Source of the DNA: Thermothielavioides terrestris NRRL 8126
Taxonomy: Eukaryota; Ascomycota; Sordariomycetes; Sordariales; Chaetomiaceae
Direction of reading: 5' to 3'
NCBI RefSeq assembly: GCF_000226115.1
Contig: NC_016459.1
Coordinates: forward strand, 3,085,501 to 3,149,500
Length of the DNA: 64,000 nt
Shown: piece by piece, positions 33,539 through 43,326 of the stretch
Position numbering within the stretch: position 1 is the stretch's first letter
How the letters are laid out: each line of letters starts with the position of its first letter
Translations under genes and position numbers: made by a program
The notes under the pieces: model-generated
Database searches by the model: none
The model's input: the letters and a program-made list of their open reading frames with translations, nothing else
Told to the model about the DNA's origin: nothing

Positions 33539-33649
33539 ATTGGCTGGGCTGTGTCGTGGCATGCGCTGCAAGAATTTGGTGGGGGACGCACGGGCCACGC
33601 CTCCGTTTTGTTTTTCTAATGAAACTGCTTTGTGTTTTTAATGGGGTCG
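33539..33649 (-). repeat. inverted repeat, right arm
   Basis: Reverse-complement partner of 33166-33273. The shared core includes CAGTTTCATTAGAAAAACAA. It lies within 180 bases of the prp17 start codon, so it may be part of that promoter. Confidence 0.75.
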
Positions 33650-33825
33650 ATCGTTGCGCAGCCTCGAAACCTCCTGCAGCATCAACATCATCGCCGGGAT
33701 TCTTGCAGCAGGCAACCAACCCGCCGTTCGTCCATACCTCTCACTTGGTCGAACCGCCAAACCAATAGCTAACCCACTCACCCACGCACCGCGCTGTCCG
33801 ATCGCACCCACTCGCCCTGCCCGAG

Positions 33826-35526
33826 ATGGCCGACTTCGGCGAGTACCCGCCCAACCTGGCCGTCAAGGACGCCCTCATGCTGCGCCAGTCCAAGCCGCCC
33901 GACCACGCCGTCGCGCCCTACACCGGCGAGGACCTCGCGCGCCCGCGCCTCGGGCCCGCGAACCCCTTCCGCAGCAACGACGCCACTGGAACCTCCGCGT
34001 CGGCCCCGCTCAAACGCAAGAATGTGCTCACCGGCCACGCCGAGGAGACCTTCATCTCGGAGCACACGTTCCGCGCCAAGCACCGCGCCGTCGAGCGCGT
34101 CGGCGGCGGGCCGCAGGCGGTGCCGGTGCTGACCAATCGGGAGCAGAAGGAGGTGAATCGGCGGCTGAGGGCCGCGCGCGAGGACAAGGGTGATGCGACG
34201 GTTGCGGACGGCGACGGGGCGTACGTCGGTCCGTGGGCGAGGTACAAGACGGAGAAGTACGAGCTTGTGGAAGTGGAGGAGGGGGAGGAGCTGGGCAGCG
34301 GGGAGGAGTATGAGGTGGTGGAGGAGGATGGGGAAGACGAGGAGGAGGTGGTGCCGAGCGGGACGATGGTGCAGCCGCCCGCGCCGTCGCTGGCCAGGAG
34401 GAAGGAGGTCGAGGAGATGGGCGACGAGACGACCACGTTCCATGCCGAGAGCCAGTACGACTATCTGGGCCGGACGTATATGCATGTCCCGCAGGACTTG
34501 GATCTCTCGTTGACGAAGGAGGTCGGGAGTATCACGAACTACATCCCGAAGAAGCTTATATTTACGTGGCGGCATCATGGGAAGCCCATCACGGCGCTGC
34601 AGCTGTTCCCGCGGTCGAGTCACTTGGGGTTGTCGGGAGCTGCGGATGGGATGGTCAAAATCTGGGACGTCTACCGGGGGAGGGAGTTGTTGCGGACATT
34701 TGCGGGCCACAACAAGGCGATCACCGACTTGTCGTTCAATAACGAGGGCACGCGGTTTCTGTCCGGCGGCTTTGATCGGCGGATCAGGCTGTGGGACACC
34801 GAGACCGGGCAGTGCGTCAACCGGTTCAACTGCGGCAAGACGCCGCACGTCATCAAGTTCAACCCCTCGGCGGAGAACGGGCACGAGTTCCTGGCGGGTC
34901 TGTCGGACAACAGGATCTTGCAGTACGACAGCCGCGCGGGCAACGAGACGGTGCAGGAGTACGACCACCATCTGGGCGCCATCAACACGATCGAATTCAT
35001 CGACGAGAACCGCCGGTTCATGTCGACGTCGGACGACCGCTCGCTCAGGGTGTGGGAGTACGGAATCCCCGTCGAGATCAAGACCATCAGGTATGTTATT
35101 CGTCTTAATACCCGTGGCCAGCTCGCGCTTTTACTGACCTCCCCCAGCGAGCCGGACATGTTCGCCCTCACAAAGTCCGCCCAGCACCCCAGCGGCAAGT
35201 ACGTCCTCTACCAGTGCAGCGACAACTCGATCGTCGCCTACTCCTCCGGCTCCGACAAGTTCCGGCAGCATCGGAAGAAGGCGTGGCGCGGGCACAACAC
35301 GGCCGGCAGCGCCATCGGGCTTACCTGCAGTCCAGACGGGCAGTTCGTGGCCTCGGGCGACACGGGCGGCAGTGTCTGCTTCTGGGACTGGAAGACGTGT
35401 CGGATGTACAGCAAGCTCACAGCCGACAGCGCCGGCGGGACCATCAACTGCGTCGCTTGGTCGGAGCAGGAGACCAGCAAGGTGTTTACGGCGGGGGCGA
35501 AGGGCGAAATCAGGATGTGGGATTAA
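33826..35526 (+). CDS. prp17: pre-mRNA-processing factor 17, WD40 splicing factor
   Basis: Prp17/Cdc40 acts at the second catalytic step of splicing. Exons 33826-35090 and 35148-35526 encode 547 residues. The N-terminal half has the Prp17-specific stretch GHAEETFISEHTF, an acidic region (EVEEGEELGSGEEYEVVEED) and YDYLGRTYMHVPQDLDL. From about residue 245 come the WD40 repeats (GKPITALQLFP...VKIWDVYRG, AITDLSFN...IRLWDTETG, and so on to IRMWD at the very end). The 57-base intron (35091-35147) is GTATGT...CCCAG, a multiple of three and stop-free, so unspliced RNA would add 19 residues in frame between KTIR and EPDM. It converges with the reductase gene 215 bases downstream. Confidence 0.94.
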   Translation: MADFGEYPPNLAVKDALMLRQSKPPDHAVAPYTGEDLARPRLGPANPFRSNDATGTSASAPLKRKNVLTGHAEETFISEHTFRAKHRAVERVGGGPQAVPVLTNREQKEVNRRLRAAREDKGDATVADGDGAYVGPWARYKTEKYELVEVEEGEELGSGEEYEVVEEDGEDEEEVVPSGTMVQPPAPSLARRKEVEEMGDETTTFHAESQYDYLGRTYMHVPQDLDLSLTKEVGSITNYIPKKLIFTWRHHGKPITALQLFPRSSHLGLSGAADGMVKIWDVYRGRELLRTFAGHNKAITDLSFNNEGTRFLSGGFDRRIRLWDTETGQCVNRFNCGKTPHVIKFNPSAENGHEFLAGLSDNRILQYDSRAGNETVQEYDHHLGAINTIEFIDENRRFMSTSDDRSLRVWEYGIPVEIKTIRYVIRLNTRGQLALLLTSPSEPDMFALTKSAQHPSGKYVLYQCSDNSIVAYSSGSDKFRQHRKKAWRGHNTAGSAIGLTCSPDGQFVASGDTGGSVCFWDWKTCRMYSKLTADSAGGTINCVAWSEQETSKVFTAGAKGEIRMWD

Positions 35527-35741
35527 GCGGGATTGGATGGGATGCATGGCATGGCGTTGGGTGGTATGTATGGATACAGAAGGGCTGGTGATTTTCCGGT
35601 TTTAATGCGAATAACGTCCCCTACTGATGATACGGGGCAGTTTGCAGTCACGCGGGAACTGATGGTGACGGATGACATTTTGGAAAATGAGTCCGTTCCC
35701 CTTGTCTGCCAGCCAATCTCGCCGATTTCTCAGCCACCTCC

Positions 35742-36967
35742 CTACTTCCCAACGCCCTCCGTCTCCGCAATCCGGAAGACATACTTCACCCCGCTCGCCT
35801 TCCCATCCCTGAGGTTCGTCAACGCCGTCTCGATACCTCCCAACCCCCCGGGCACCACCTCAGTCCGCTGCCCCTTGAACCACCCTTCCTGCAGGCCCCG
35901 CGCAAAGTACCTAAAGAACACATACCCGAAATCCTTGGCCTCCTTGTGCACGCACCCCACCATCGTGATACTCTTCTCCACCCCCTCCGGCAGCCCTTGC
36001 TTCTCGCCGCCCAGCACGAAGGTGACCTTGCCGTTCGCCGCGCCGCCCCCGCTCGCCTGGGCGACCCGGCGGAAGACCTCGCCGATGTTGGCGATGCTGC
36101 TGCCCTCCGACACGGCGTCCAGCGCGTGCCGCACCCCCCCGGACTGACCCGCCGCCGCCACCAGCGCCGACACCACCGCCTCGTCCCCCTCGCGGTAGTC
36201 CACCACCACGTCGCCCTTGGCCCGGTCGATGAACCGCTCCACGTGGTCCCGCGCCCGCCCCGCCACGCACAGCAGCGGGTGGATGTTGCTGCGCTGCGCC
36301 AGCTGCACCGCGTAGATCCCCACCGCCGAGGCCGCGCCGTAGATTATCAGCGGCGTGGGCGTGCTGGCGGCCGCCGCAGCCTCGGGTGACCACGGCTGAG
36401 GCAGGCCCAGGCGCTGGTACAGCGCTACCGCGGCTGTCATCGCTGCGAGCGGGATGGCTGCGGCTTCTGGTTATGTGGGTTAGCTTATCCTGCCTGGGCC
36501 TGACCTAGCTGGGGTGGGGGGGGAAGGGGGGGAAGGTAGTTGGAGGGAGTTGGGTGGACTGACCTTCAAAAGTGGTCTCGGCGGGGATGTGGAAGGTCGT
36601 GTGTTGCCACGCGATGGCGTACTCGGCGTAGCTGCCGCCCGGGGTGCGCATCTCGTGGAAGGCGGCCACGCGGTCGCCCGGCTTGAACTCGAACACGTTG
36701 GCGCCGACCTTCTCGACGATGCCGGCGATGTCATCGCCTTGGTTGATGGCGTCGCCGAATAGGTTGGGTAGCTTCCAGTCCTTGGGGTTGGAGCCGGACA
36801 CGACGACTTTGATTAGGACCTGGTCGTCGTTGGGTTCCGGGATGGGCGAGTCGACGATCCGGACGCTGGGTCCTGGCGGTTGTTAGAGCTGGGGGTGAGC
36901 ACGTTTAGGGGGTGCCGGGGAAGGGGGCCACCGAGCGCTTGCCTTTGCTCACAATTGCCTCCTTCAT
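35742..36967 (-). CDS. medium-chain alcohol dehydrogenase/quinone-reductase-like oxidoreductase
   Basis: Exons 36943-36967, 36564-36872 and 35742-36466 encode 352 residues. The protein starts MKEAIVSKGPSVRIVDSPIPEP and has a GroES-like domain (VVSGSNPKDWKLPN, GDDIAGIVEKVGANVFEFKPGDRV) followed by a Rossmann domain (LIIYGAASAVGIYAVQLAQ). It belongs to the MDR superfamily, close to the zinc-free enoyl reductase/quinone oxidoreductase group (ToxD-like in fungal annotation); the substrate cannot be told. Exon 1 is only 25 bases. Intron 1 (36873-36942) has a GC donor, AAAG/GCAAGC, a CTCTAACAAC branch and a GCCAG acceptor; the alternative GT at ATT/GTGAGC gives the wrong frame. Intron 2 is GTCAGT...ACCAG, 97 bases. 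No biosynthetic backbone gene is nearby. Confidence 0.9.
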
Positions 36968-37495
36968 CTTGTCGTTTGCTGCGTAGTGTGTTGAAACGGG
37001 GAACGATACCAGCGGGCAATATATGTTGAAAGTTCACGGTGCGTTCTTGATAAGTTCGACGATCGGATGATGAGAGTTGTGAGAGACGAAAGACCTCAGG
37101 GGTGCTAAAACCGGGCAAGGACCGTCACCTGTCCTATATACCCGAGTATGACGCCATCCACTGCCCGTGTCCAGAACACCACCATCCAACTCACCCTTAC
37201 ATCTCGCAAATTCCCCCACCAACATGCCATGGAGGCGCAAACAAGGCAATGGGCCCCACACCATCCGCGCCAGTCGGGTTGCTCGGAGTCATCACAGCGT
37301 TCCATCCAGGTCCTTGGGATGCAGCCTCTGCCGAATTCCGCGGCATCCCCACTTCGCAATATTGTTGTTGGCGACTCCGCAATGTGACGGCAATCGGGCT
37401 GGTGTGGAGGGGCGTGCATTAGCGGCGGCGAGAGCTGCCGAGGCCAGACCAAACCTCGCTGAACCGCGGGCGGCAGCCAGATTTGGAGTCCAGGT

Positions 37496-37515
37496 CAAGG
37501 CTCCCAACAATTCAA
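37496..37515 (-). repeat. dispersed repeat copy B, left inverted end
   Basis: CAAGGCTCCCAACAATTCAA is the exact reverse complement of 38170-38189. The two could be terminal inverted repeats of a segment of about 0.7 kb. Confidence 0.55.
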
Positions 37516-38141
37516 TCAAGTCAAATCTGGGGCTCGAATTGGATTGAATTGCCTAGATCGTGGTGGCGATTGAATTGAATTCAACTTGATCAATTCGTTG
37601 TCAATCCTCGTCAATCGCCGTATATATCCCTAACCCTGGCATACACCCCCACTTTTTCCATGCCCCACCTTCCTTTTCCGTGCCATACCTCCTTTTTCCA
37701 TTTTACGCAGTACGACCTTGGGCCATTCGACGATGGAGTCACGGGGTAGTTCTTCGACCTTGGTGCTAGCCAACGCTTCCAACTGCTTGGCAACGCTTGG
37801 GCGGCCGCGAAACAGATCCATGAGCGCCCGGGGGCCCACAGAACTCTCAGGCATGGCTGTGGCTGTGGCACTTGCTAGGGCGGTCGGTTGGCTCGGTTAA
37901 AGTCGTTGTGATGCGATGCGTCTCCATGACTGGCTCCGTTTGCATGCCAAGGCCAGAGAGTGGAAAAAAACAGGGCGGTTGGTGGTGGCTGTGGTGGCTG
38001 GCTGGGCTGGGCTGGGCGGGCTGGGAGGCATCTTGCGAAGCACTGACCAATATGCGGTCTTGGCAAATATTTGCAAGTAAACAAGTCAAATCCAAGCCCA
38101 GGATTGATTGCCAACAGGGCCGAATTGCTTTGAATTGCATT

Positions 38142-38190
38142 GAATTGGATTGAATTGAATTGGGTGGATTTGAATTGTTGGGAGCCTTGG
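38142..38190 (+). repeat. dispersed repeat copy C, right inverted end
   Basis: GAATTGGATTGAATTG... ending in TTGTTGGGAGCCTTGG aligns with 7757-7800, with transition differences typical of RIP and an insertion of a few bases. Its inner 20 bases are inverted at 37496-37515. Confidence 0.55.
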
Positions 38191-38606
38191 TCCAGGTGAG
38201 GTGAAGACGGGGCTTGGCATCTGCCACGGCAAGTTCGTCTTCAGCAAATGGGACGGATGGTAGTCTGCCATGGCACCGACAAGTACAGTACGCTCGTCAT
38301 TTGCTCATCTGTGAACACCCGGAAGCTGAAGGTGTTTTGACAGCAATGCCGCGAACGGCGGCGGCTTGGAGTCCATAGTCAACTGCAGGGTATCGCGTGC
38401 CTCGCGAACCAGTAAAATTTCGTTCGCTCTGGGCCTGTTGTTCCAGAAACGCTTTCACGATACATATCAGAGCCTCCCTGAAAAACCCAACAATAACTCC
38501 ATTGCCCTGAAAACTCCAAGAACCAGAAATCATCACCTTCTCCTTCCCCACCACCTCCCCTAACTAAGCAACCCGGGGACCCCCATCCCCCATTTCCACC
38601 CCTTCA

Positions 38607-38624
38607 CCCCCCCCCCCCCCCCCC
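38607..38624. repeat. 18-base C homopolymer
   Basis: Uninterrupted C run (G in the transcript of the gene on the minus strand), starting 15 bases beyond the stop codon of the cell-surface protein gene. Length is likely variable. Confidence 0.8.
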
Positions 38625-38638
38625 TTACACAACCGACC

Positions 38639-39785
38639 TCAGTTCTGCGAGACATCGACCCCAGCAAAGCCCAACAGCGAGTTCCACGTCTCGGCCGTGG
38701 TGGCGTCGCGCGTGCCGAGCGCCTGGATCTGGGCCTTGGCCTGGGCGCAGGCGTCCTTGGCGGCCTGGTTGGCCTCGCACTGGTTGGTCAGCTCGTCGCA
38801 GATGCGGTTGGTGATGATGTTGGGGTTAAGCGCCTCCTGCTGGATCGCCGCGATCTTGGGGTCGATCGCCTGGAACGTGAACTCGGTCGCCGGCCGCCCG
38901 CCCAGGCCGCCCACGAACTTCATGGTCGGCACGCACAGCCCGAAGTCGAGGCCCGCGATCGTCGACTGCTGGACGCCGGCGGTGGCATTGTTGCTACCGC
39001 TGCTGCTGCTGCTGGTGTTGTTGTTGTTGTTGCTGGCGGCCTGAGTCGCGGTCGGGGCGGCAACGACAACCGTGGTCAGGGTCCGCACGCCGCCGCAGTT
39101 GGCGGTGGCGGAGGCGGCGGAGGAGGCGGCAGCCGCGCTAGTGGCGCTGCTGCTGCTGCTGTTGTTGTTGCTGCTGTTGTTGCTGCTGCTGTTGTTGCTG
39201 CTGCTGTTGTTGTTGCTTCCCGTGGTGCCGTCAGCAGCCTGGGTGGTGAAATTAGAGAAGCCATTGGCCTTGGCGACGTCGGCGACGCTGAGTCCGTCCG
39301 CATTGAACGGATTCGTCAGTGACTTAGCCGAGTTGGCGTTCTCAACATCCGAGCCGACGACAGCCGGGTCGACAAGAGGGACAATGCCCCAGAGCTCAGG
39401 AGTAGCGGGGAGACTAGCATCCGAGCAGAGACTGGGGATGGACACGACAAAAGGGTTGAAGTTCTTCTCGGCGGCGACGAGCTGGGCGGCAGCCGAGATG
39501 ACCTGCGGGTCGTTGCCGAGGGTTGCGACGATCTGGTCGGCGAGTTGGAGCTAAAGCGAATTAGCACGAGATCCCAGGACACGGATGGTCGGGCACACCA
39601 ACCTTGGCGCAGGCATTGGCGCCCGCGAGCAAGACACCAGGGGTGGCACCAGCCAGAGTGGCAGCCTGGCCGGGCTGACCAAAGTTGCTCAATGCGGAGA
39701 TGATGGACTCGACCTTTCCCTCCTGGCCAAAGCGGGCCTCGGCAACAGCCAGCAGGGCGGCGACGGCGGCGAACTTCGGATACAT
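38639..39785 (-). CDS. secreted cell-surface protein with Asn/Ser-rich linker
   Basis: Exons 39603-39785 and 38639-39550 (52-base intron GTTGGT...TTTAG) encode 364 residues. MYPKFAAVAALLAVAEA is a signal peptide. The conserved N-terminal part (GATPGVLLAGANACAKLQL, LVAAEKNFNPFVVSIPSLC) is followed by a low-complexity linker of Asn, Ser and Ala around residues 150-235, then a C-terminal domain (GLDFGLCVPTMKFVGGLGGR, ICDELTNQCEANQAAKDAC). This layout is found in abundant fungal wall or secreted proteins, some annotated, misleadingly, as circumsporozoite-like; that is family memory, not a demonstrated role. The linker is coded by AAC/AGC triplet repeats and is probably length-variable. There is no clear GPI signal. 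Confidence 0.8.
39170..39225 (-). repeat. AAC/AGC triplet repeats inside the coding region
   Basis: Plus-strand TTG/CTG triplets (TTGTTGTTGCTGCTG patterns) encode the Asn/Ser linker. A second, shorter run is at about 38999-39033. Confidence 0.75.
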
Positions 39786-42700
39786 GGTGACAAAGAGCAG
39801 GGTGCTGTGATATCAGGTCAAGTTGAACGTTGGAAGTAAGAATCGAAGACCGGCCTGGCGGTGATAGAGAACGATATTGAGCTGAAAGAGCGTCAAGAAC
39901 GAAACGAAAGTTCCCAGAACTGAAATGACTGTAGTAGAGAAAAGAATGAAAGCGAACAACTTGCTGGATGAGGAGCCGGAAGGGAGAGTGAGCACCAGAT
40001 GGACTGATGCTGGAGTTATATGCAAATTCTCATCTCGCCGCGCTGTGGGGCATGATGCACAAAACACCAGACGACGCGAACCAGGGACAGACTACACCAG
40101 TGTACGCCCATTGCGCATCCCCACATCCCCCGTAATGGAGATCATGCCGGCGCGTATTGTGGTAGCTGGGATTCAACGGTGGAGCATGACCCAGGCGAAA
40201 GGCGACGCGGTCTGGAATGAGAGGGGCCGTCATGGTAGGAGCATCGCTTATGCTGCAGGACGAGGGTCATGTACATGGGAGGACTGAAGCGCCCATTGCT
40301 TGTCTCCTGCCAAACGTTAACATCCTTGAATCTCCTTGAGCCTCCCCGACTCGCGCCGCAGCCCCGGATGCGAGGACCATCTGACGTCAAGACGGAACAG
40401 GGGCCCCTTAGCGATCTGAGGCCAGGGCGATTGCTCAGGAACCTGGCCAGCATGAAGGGCTGCGGATCGCCGGGCCGACCAGGGATGACTTCAGACGAAC
40501 TGAGTCCCGAGAAGCTATGGCCAGCCAGGCCGGTGCTTCGCCGTCAGCTGTCATCGTCGACAACACCGTCACCCTCGCAGCACACCGGACGTCGGTGCTT
40601 CCGGGCGCTTGCCAGGGAAGGGTAATTGTGGCACCACTGCAGCTCGTAGCGCCGAAGCTCAGTTGGACCACCGTCACCGCGGTTTCAAGGGGATGGACTG
40701 GGGCTGGGGAGCTGTCATCGGCCTACGTCCTCCGTACTGCGGTGGTAGTCGCTTGTCCGGGGGTGACACGACGGTCTGGAATATGGAGACATCCATTCCC
40801 GCTAACCGCGGGCCCCATTTCTGGGCCGCAGCCCCAGGTACTGTGTCCAGTCGCGATCTCCGGATCCGAACCACAGAACCTAACCCAGCAACAACCGATT
40901 AACGACCAGATCCAGGGGCGCATCGTCGCATCATGCTGGTCTTGGCTTTGGCCCCTGCGGCGCCTGCCCTGTCGAGATTGATCCGCGAAACGATGATGAT
41001 CTCATCTGAACCAGGGAGGGGGCATGAGAGGGTCTGTATTCCGTCCACGTAGTACACTACATGTGCACTGTTGCCAGCCTGAGAACTGGGTCAGCTTTCT
41101 GTGAAGTTGTAATTGTTGAGTTCGAAGCGAGGTTGCTTTTGCAGGAGGATTGGTGGCCAATCGCGCAATCGTGCCAGAGCTGATGAAGGAGATGTGGCCC
41201 GTGCACTCTCTCCTCAGATCCACCAATCTGCTTCAATTGAGTTATCAACCCCCTCGCTGCTTCCCAGTCCGCTGCTGTTCGACAGCTGGACTTCATTGAG
41301 CACCTTGCAACCTTCCGCTCAGCAGTCAGTGTCTTGCCGTAGCTTCGCTGATTACCCTCTTTGATTGAGAGAAAGCTCCAACCCTTTCTTCACGCACCGC
41401 AGTACCTTTCGCTTCTCTACGCGGGCGCCCCACGACAAGACTCGGTTCGGATGTTGCTCGCTTCGGGCTGCGTGTCGCGGATCCCAGCCCCTGCAGCCAC
41501 TCCGAGTCCCGCGTTTGATCGGATCGGACGCGATCAAACACCGCGTCCGGGGGCGTGAGACATTTTTGAGACATCGTGCTAAAAAGGCTTGGCTTCGACA
41601 TCCAGGCTTGCCTCGCTTGTGCGGACACTTCCGCCTTGCGGTCGTTTTCTCTCATAGCATCGCACCGTCCCCCACGCGCAGTGGCCGTTACAAACGCTTG
41701 TTCGGAGGAAGCTTGTTCGGAGCAAATGCCATGGTTCTGTCTGCATTTTCCAATTAATATCATTCGATATTCGATCCACCGGATTCTTCTCCCTTTCGGG
41801 GATGGGATTAACACCTCTCGAGTAAAATGCGCATTGTGCGGCGCCCAGGCTGCTGCTTCGTTAGTTGGTCATTTAATTGTCTTCCATTCCACAGCACCAT
41901 TCAACTCAATGATGCAGGCAAGTCAGTTATAGGCGTGTCTCGAACCTCGCATTGCTTCGATCACAGAATGTTGAACAAGTTCCCGGCAAAAATGTTCTTG
42001 TTTCCATCTCCAAGTCATCAACAAGTGAACTCTGGGAGCCTCGTAGATCGTTCTTCTTGGCTTCAGATCATCCCGAGAACCAGACCCGTCGGCGGACTCC
42101 GGTAGGGCGATCCAGACTACGCTGTTGCAGAGATCTGGGATCCATGTTGCAGTTCACCCATCATGCCCGGCGAAAGATACCTACGTGGATACTTCGGGCC
42201 TCAAGGCAAGGCCGTGAGCTGGCGCTTCGTTATCAGTTTCTTGATCCGCCCTTTTGTCGTGGGCGGCGGCATACTTCTATCCCACCTTGCCTGCGTGTCT
42301 CCACGGCAGAGACCTGTGTCCTTCTTGAGGATCGCAACACCTTCACAATGGCTACATTGGAACTTGAACACTAGACGGCTCGTACGTGATCCGCGGACCA
42401 CGGGAACCGAGATTTCCGTGATTCGACACAACTCATGTGAAGTTAGAAGAAGGCCGGTGGCATAGTACATCCTTCTTCCTGTCCACGTTGTTGCTGGATC
42501 GAAAATCTGGTACGTTTGACAGTCTATGGGGCACATGCTCTGGGCGACGGGAGTTTCCAAATCCAATCAAGGAAGGATGCTTCAAGTCTCGGAGTGCAGC
42601 AGGGTATCGAGATATTGCTTATCCGTCCTCCGGTACAGAGTTTGAAAAGGGGAGTTCTGATTGATTTCTGGAGCTCTTGATGAAAAGAAGATTGGACTAT

Positions 42701-43326
42701 GGCCTTCGGCTTCGCGAGTGTGACGCTCAGAAGGTGAGGAAGCAAGCTATAGATATCCAGTGTCCGGTTTTGAGGCTCTTTTATTGTTGTAAGATGGTCT
42801 GCGGCTGCTACTTCTCGGCCTGCCAACGCTATGGCATCACATTCGGGAGTTGACGAGTTCTGGAGGTGAACAGATCGCATTTCGCCTGGGCAGATTGCGG
42901 CCTGCAGCTCAGTGGGTTGGGACTTGTAGGCCTGAGGGAAGTTGCGCCCTGAGACCGCTCTGAAATCCACTGAGGCGCAGTGCGAAGTCGACGATGCCCA
43001 TGGCAGGTGCGGCCTTGGGCTCCTGCTGGGCAACATGGAAAGTTTAATCTGAAATCCTTACCTTTCCAACTGACACCTCTGCTGCCACTCTCCGTCCTGC
43101 AGTAGCAACCCTCTGTCAGCATTCTAACTATGCCATTACATACATCATTGCACCCGCTGTCGGATCTGGATACCGGTAGGCTCCGTCCATGGCACACGCC
43201 TTCGCACTTGAACTGATCTCCGCCGCCCACCTAGTAGCCACTCCCGGCCAGGGGCATCCAGGACACTGACCACCTTTCAAGCCCTAAATATCGACCGCGC
43301 ATCAGCGGTTGAACCCGCTCCCGACA
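39786..43326. other. long intergenic region
   Basis: About 3.5 kb without a gene I can support. Open frames are short, overlap on both strands and show no family resemblance or splice pairs. There is a 9-base inverted repeat GTTTGATCG...CGATCAAAC at 41513-41539. Confidence 0.45.
41513..41539. repeat. short inverted repeat
   Basis: GTTTGATCG (41513-41521) and CGATCAAAC (41531-41539) with a 9-base spacer. Could form a small hairpin or be a symmetric binding site; no gene lies close to it. Confidence 0.35.

Larger units (their letters stand above)
32378..33825. other. intergenic region upstream of prp17, with an inverted repeat pair
   Basis: No gene. It contains two inverted copies of a sequence of about 110 bases (33166-33273 and 33539-33649) and a short GTGTGTGTGT run near 32490. 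The last 170 bases are the prp17 leader. Confidence 0.5.
36968..38638. other. intergenic region with repeat-flanked segment
   Basis: No gene seen. It contains GAATTG-rich runs (37535-37585 and 38120-38175), dispersed-repeat copies at 37496-37515 and 38142-38190 in opposite orientation, and an 18-base C run at 38607-38624. Confidence 0.5.

Noticed and set aside
33778..34971. 397-codon open frame on the minus strand
   Set aside because: It is antisense to prp17, which has clear family motifs; it exists because of high GC and biased third positions.
35742..36967. A secondary-metabolite cluster around the ToxD-like reductase and the MFS transporter
   Set aside because: No polyketide synthase, peptide synthetase, terpene synthase or other backbone gene occurs in the window, and the neighbours are housekeeping genes.
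37627..37637. Telomere-like CCCTAACCCT
   Set aside because: Only about one and a half repeat units; not a telomeric or interstitial array.
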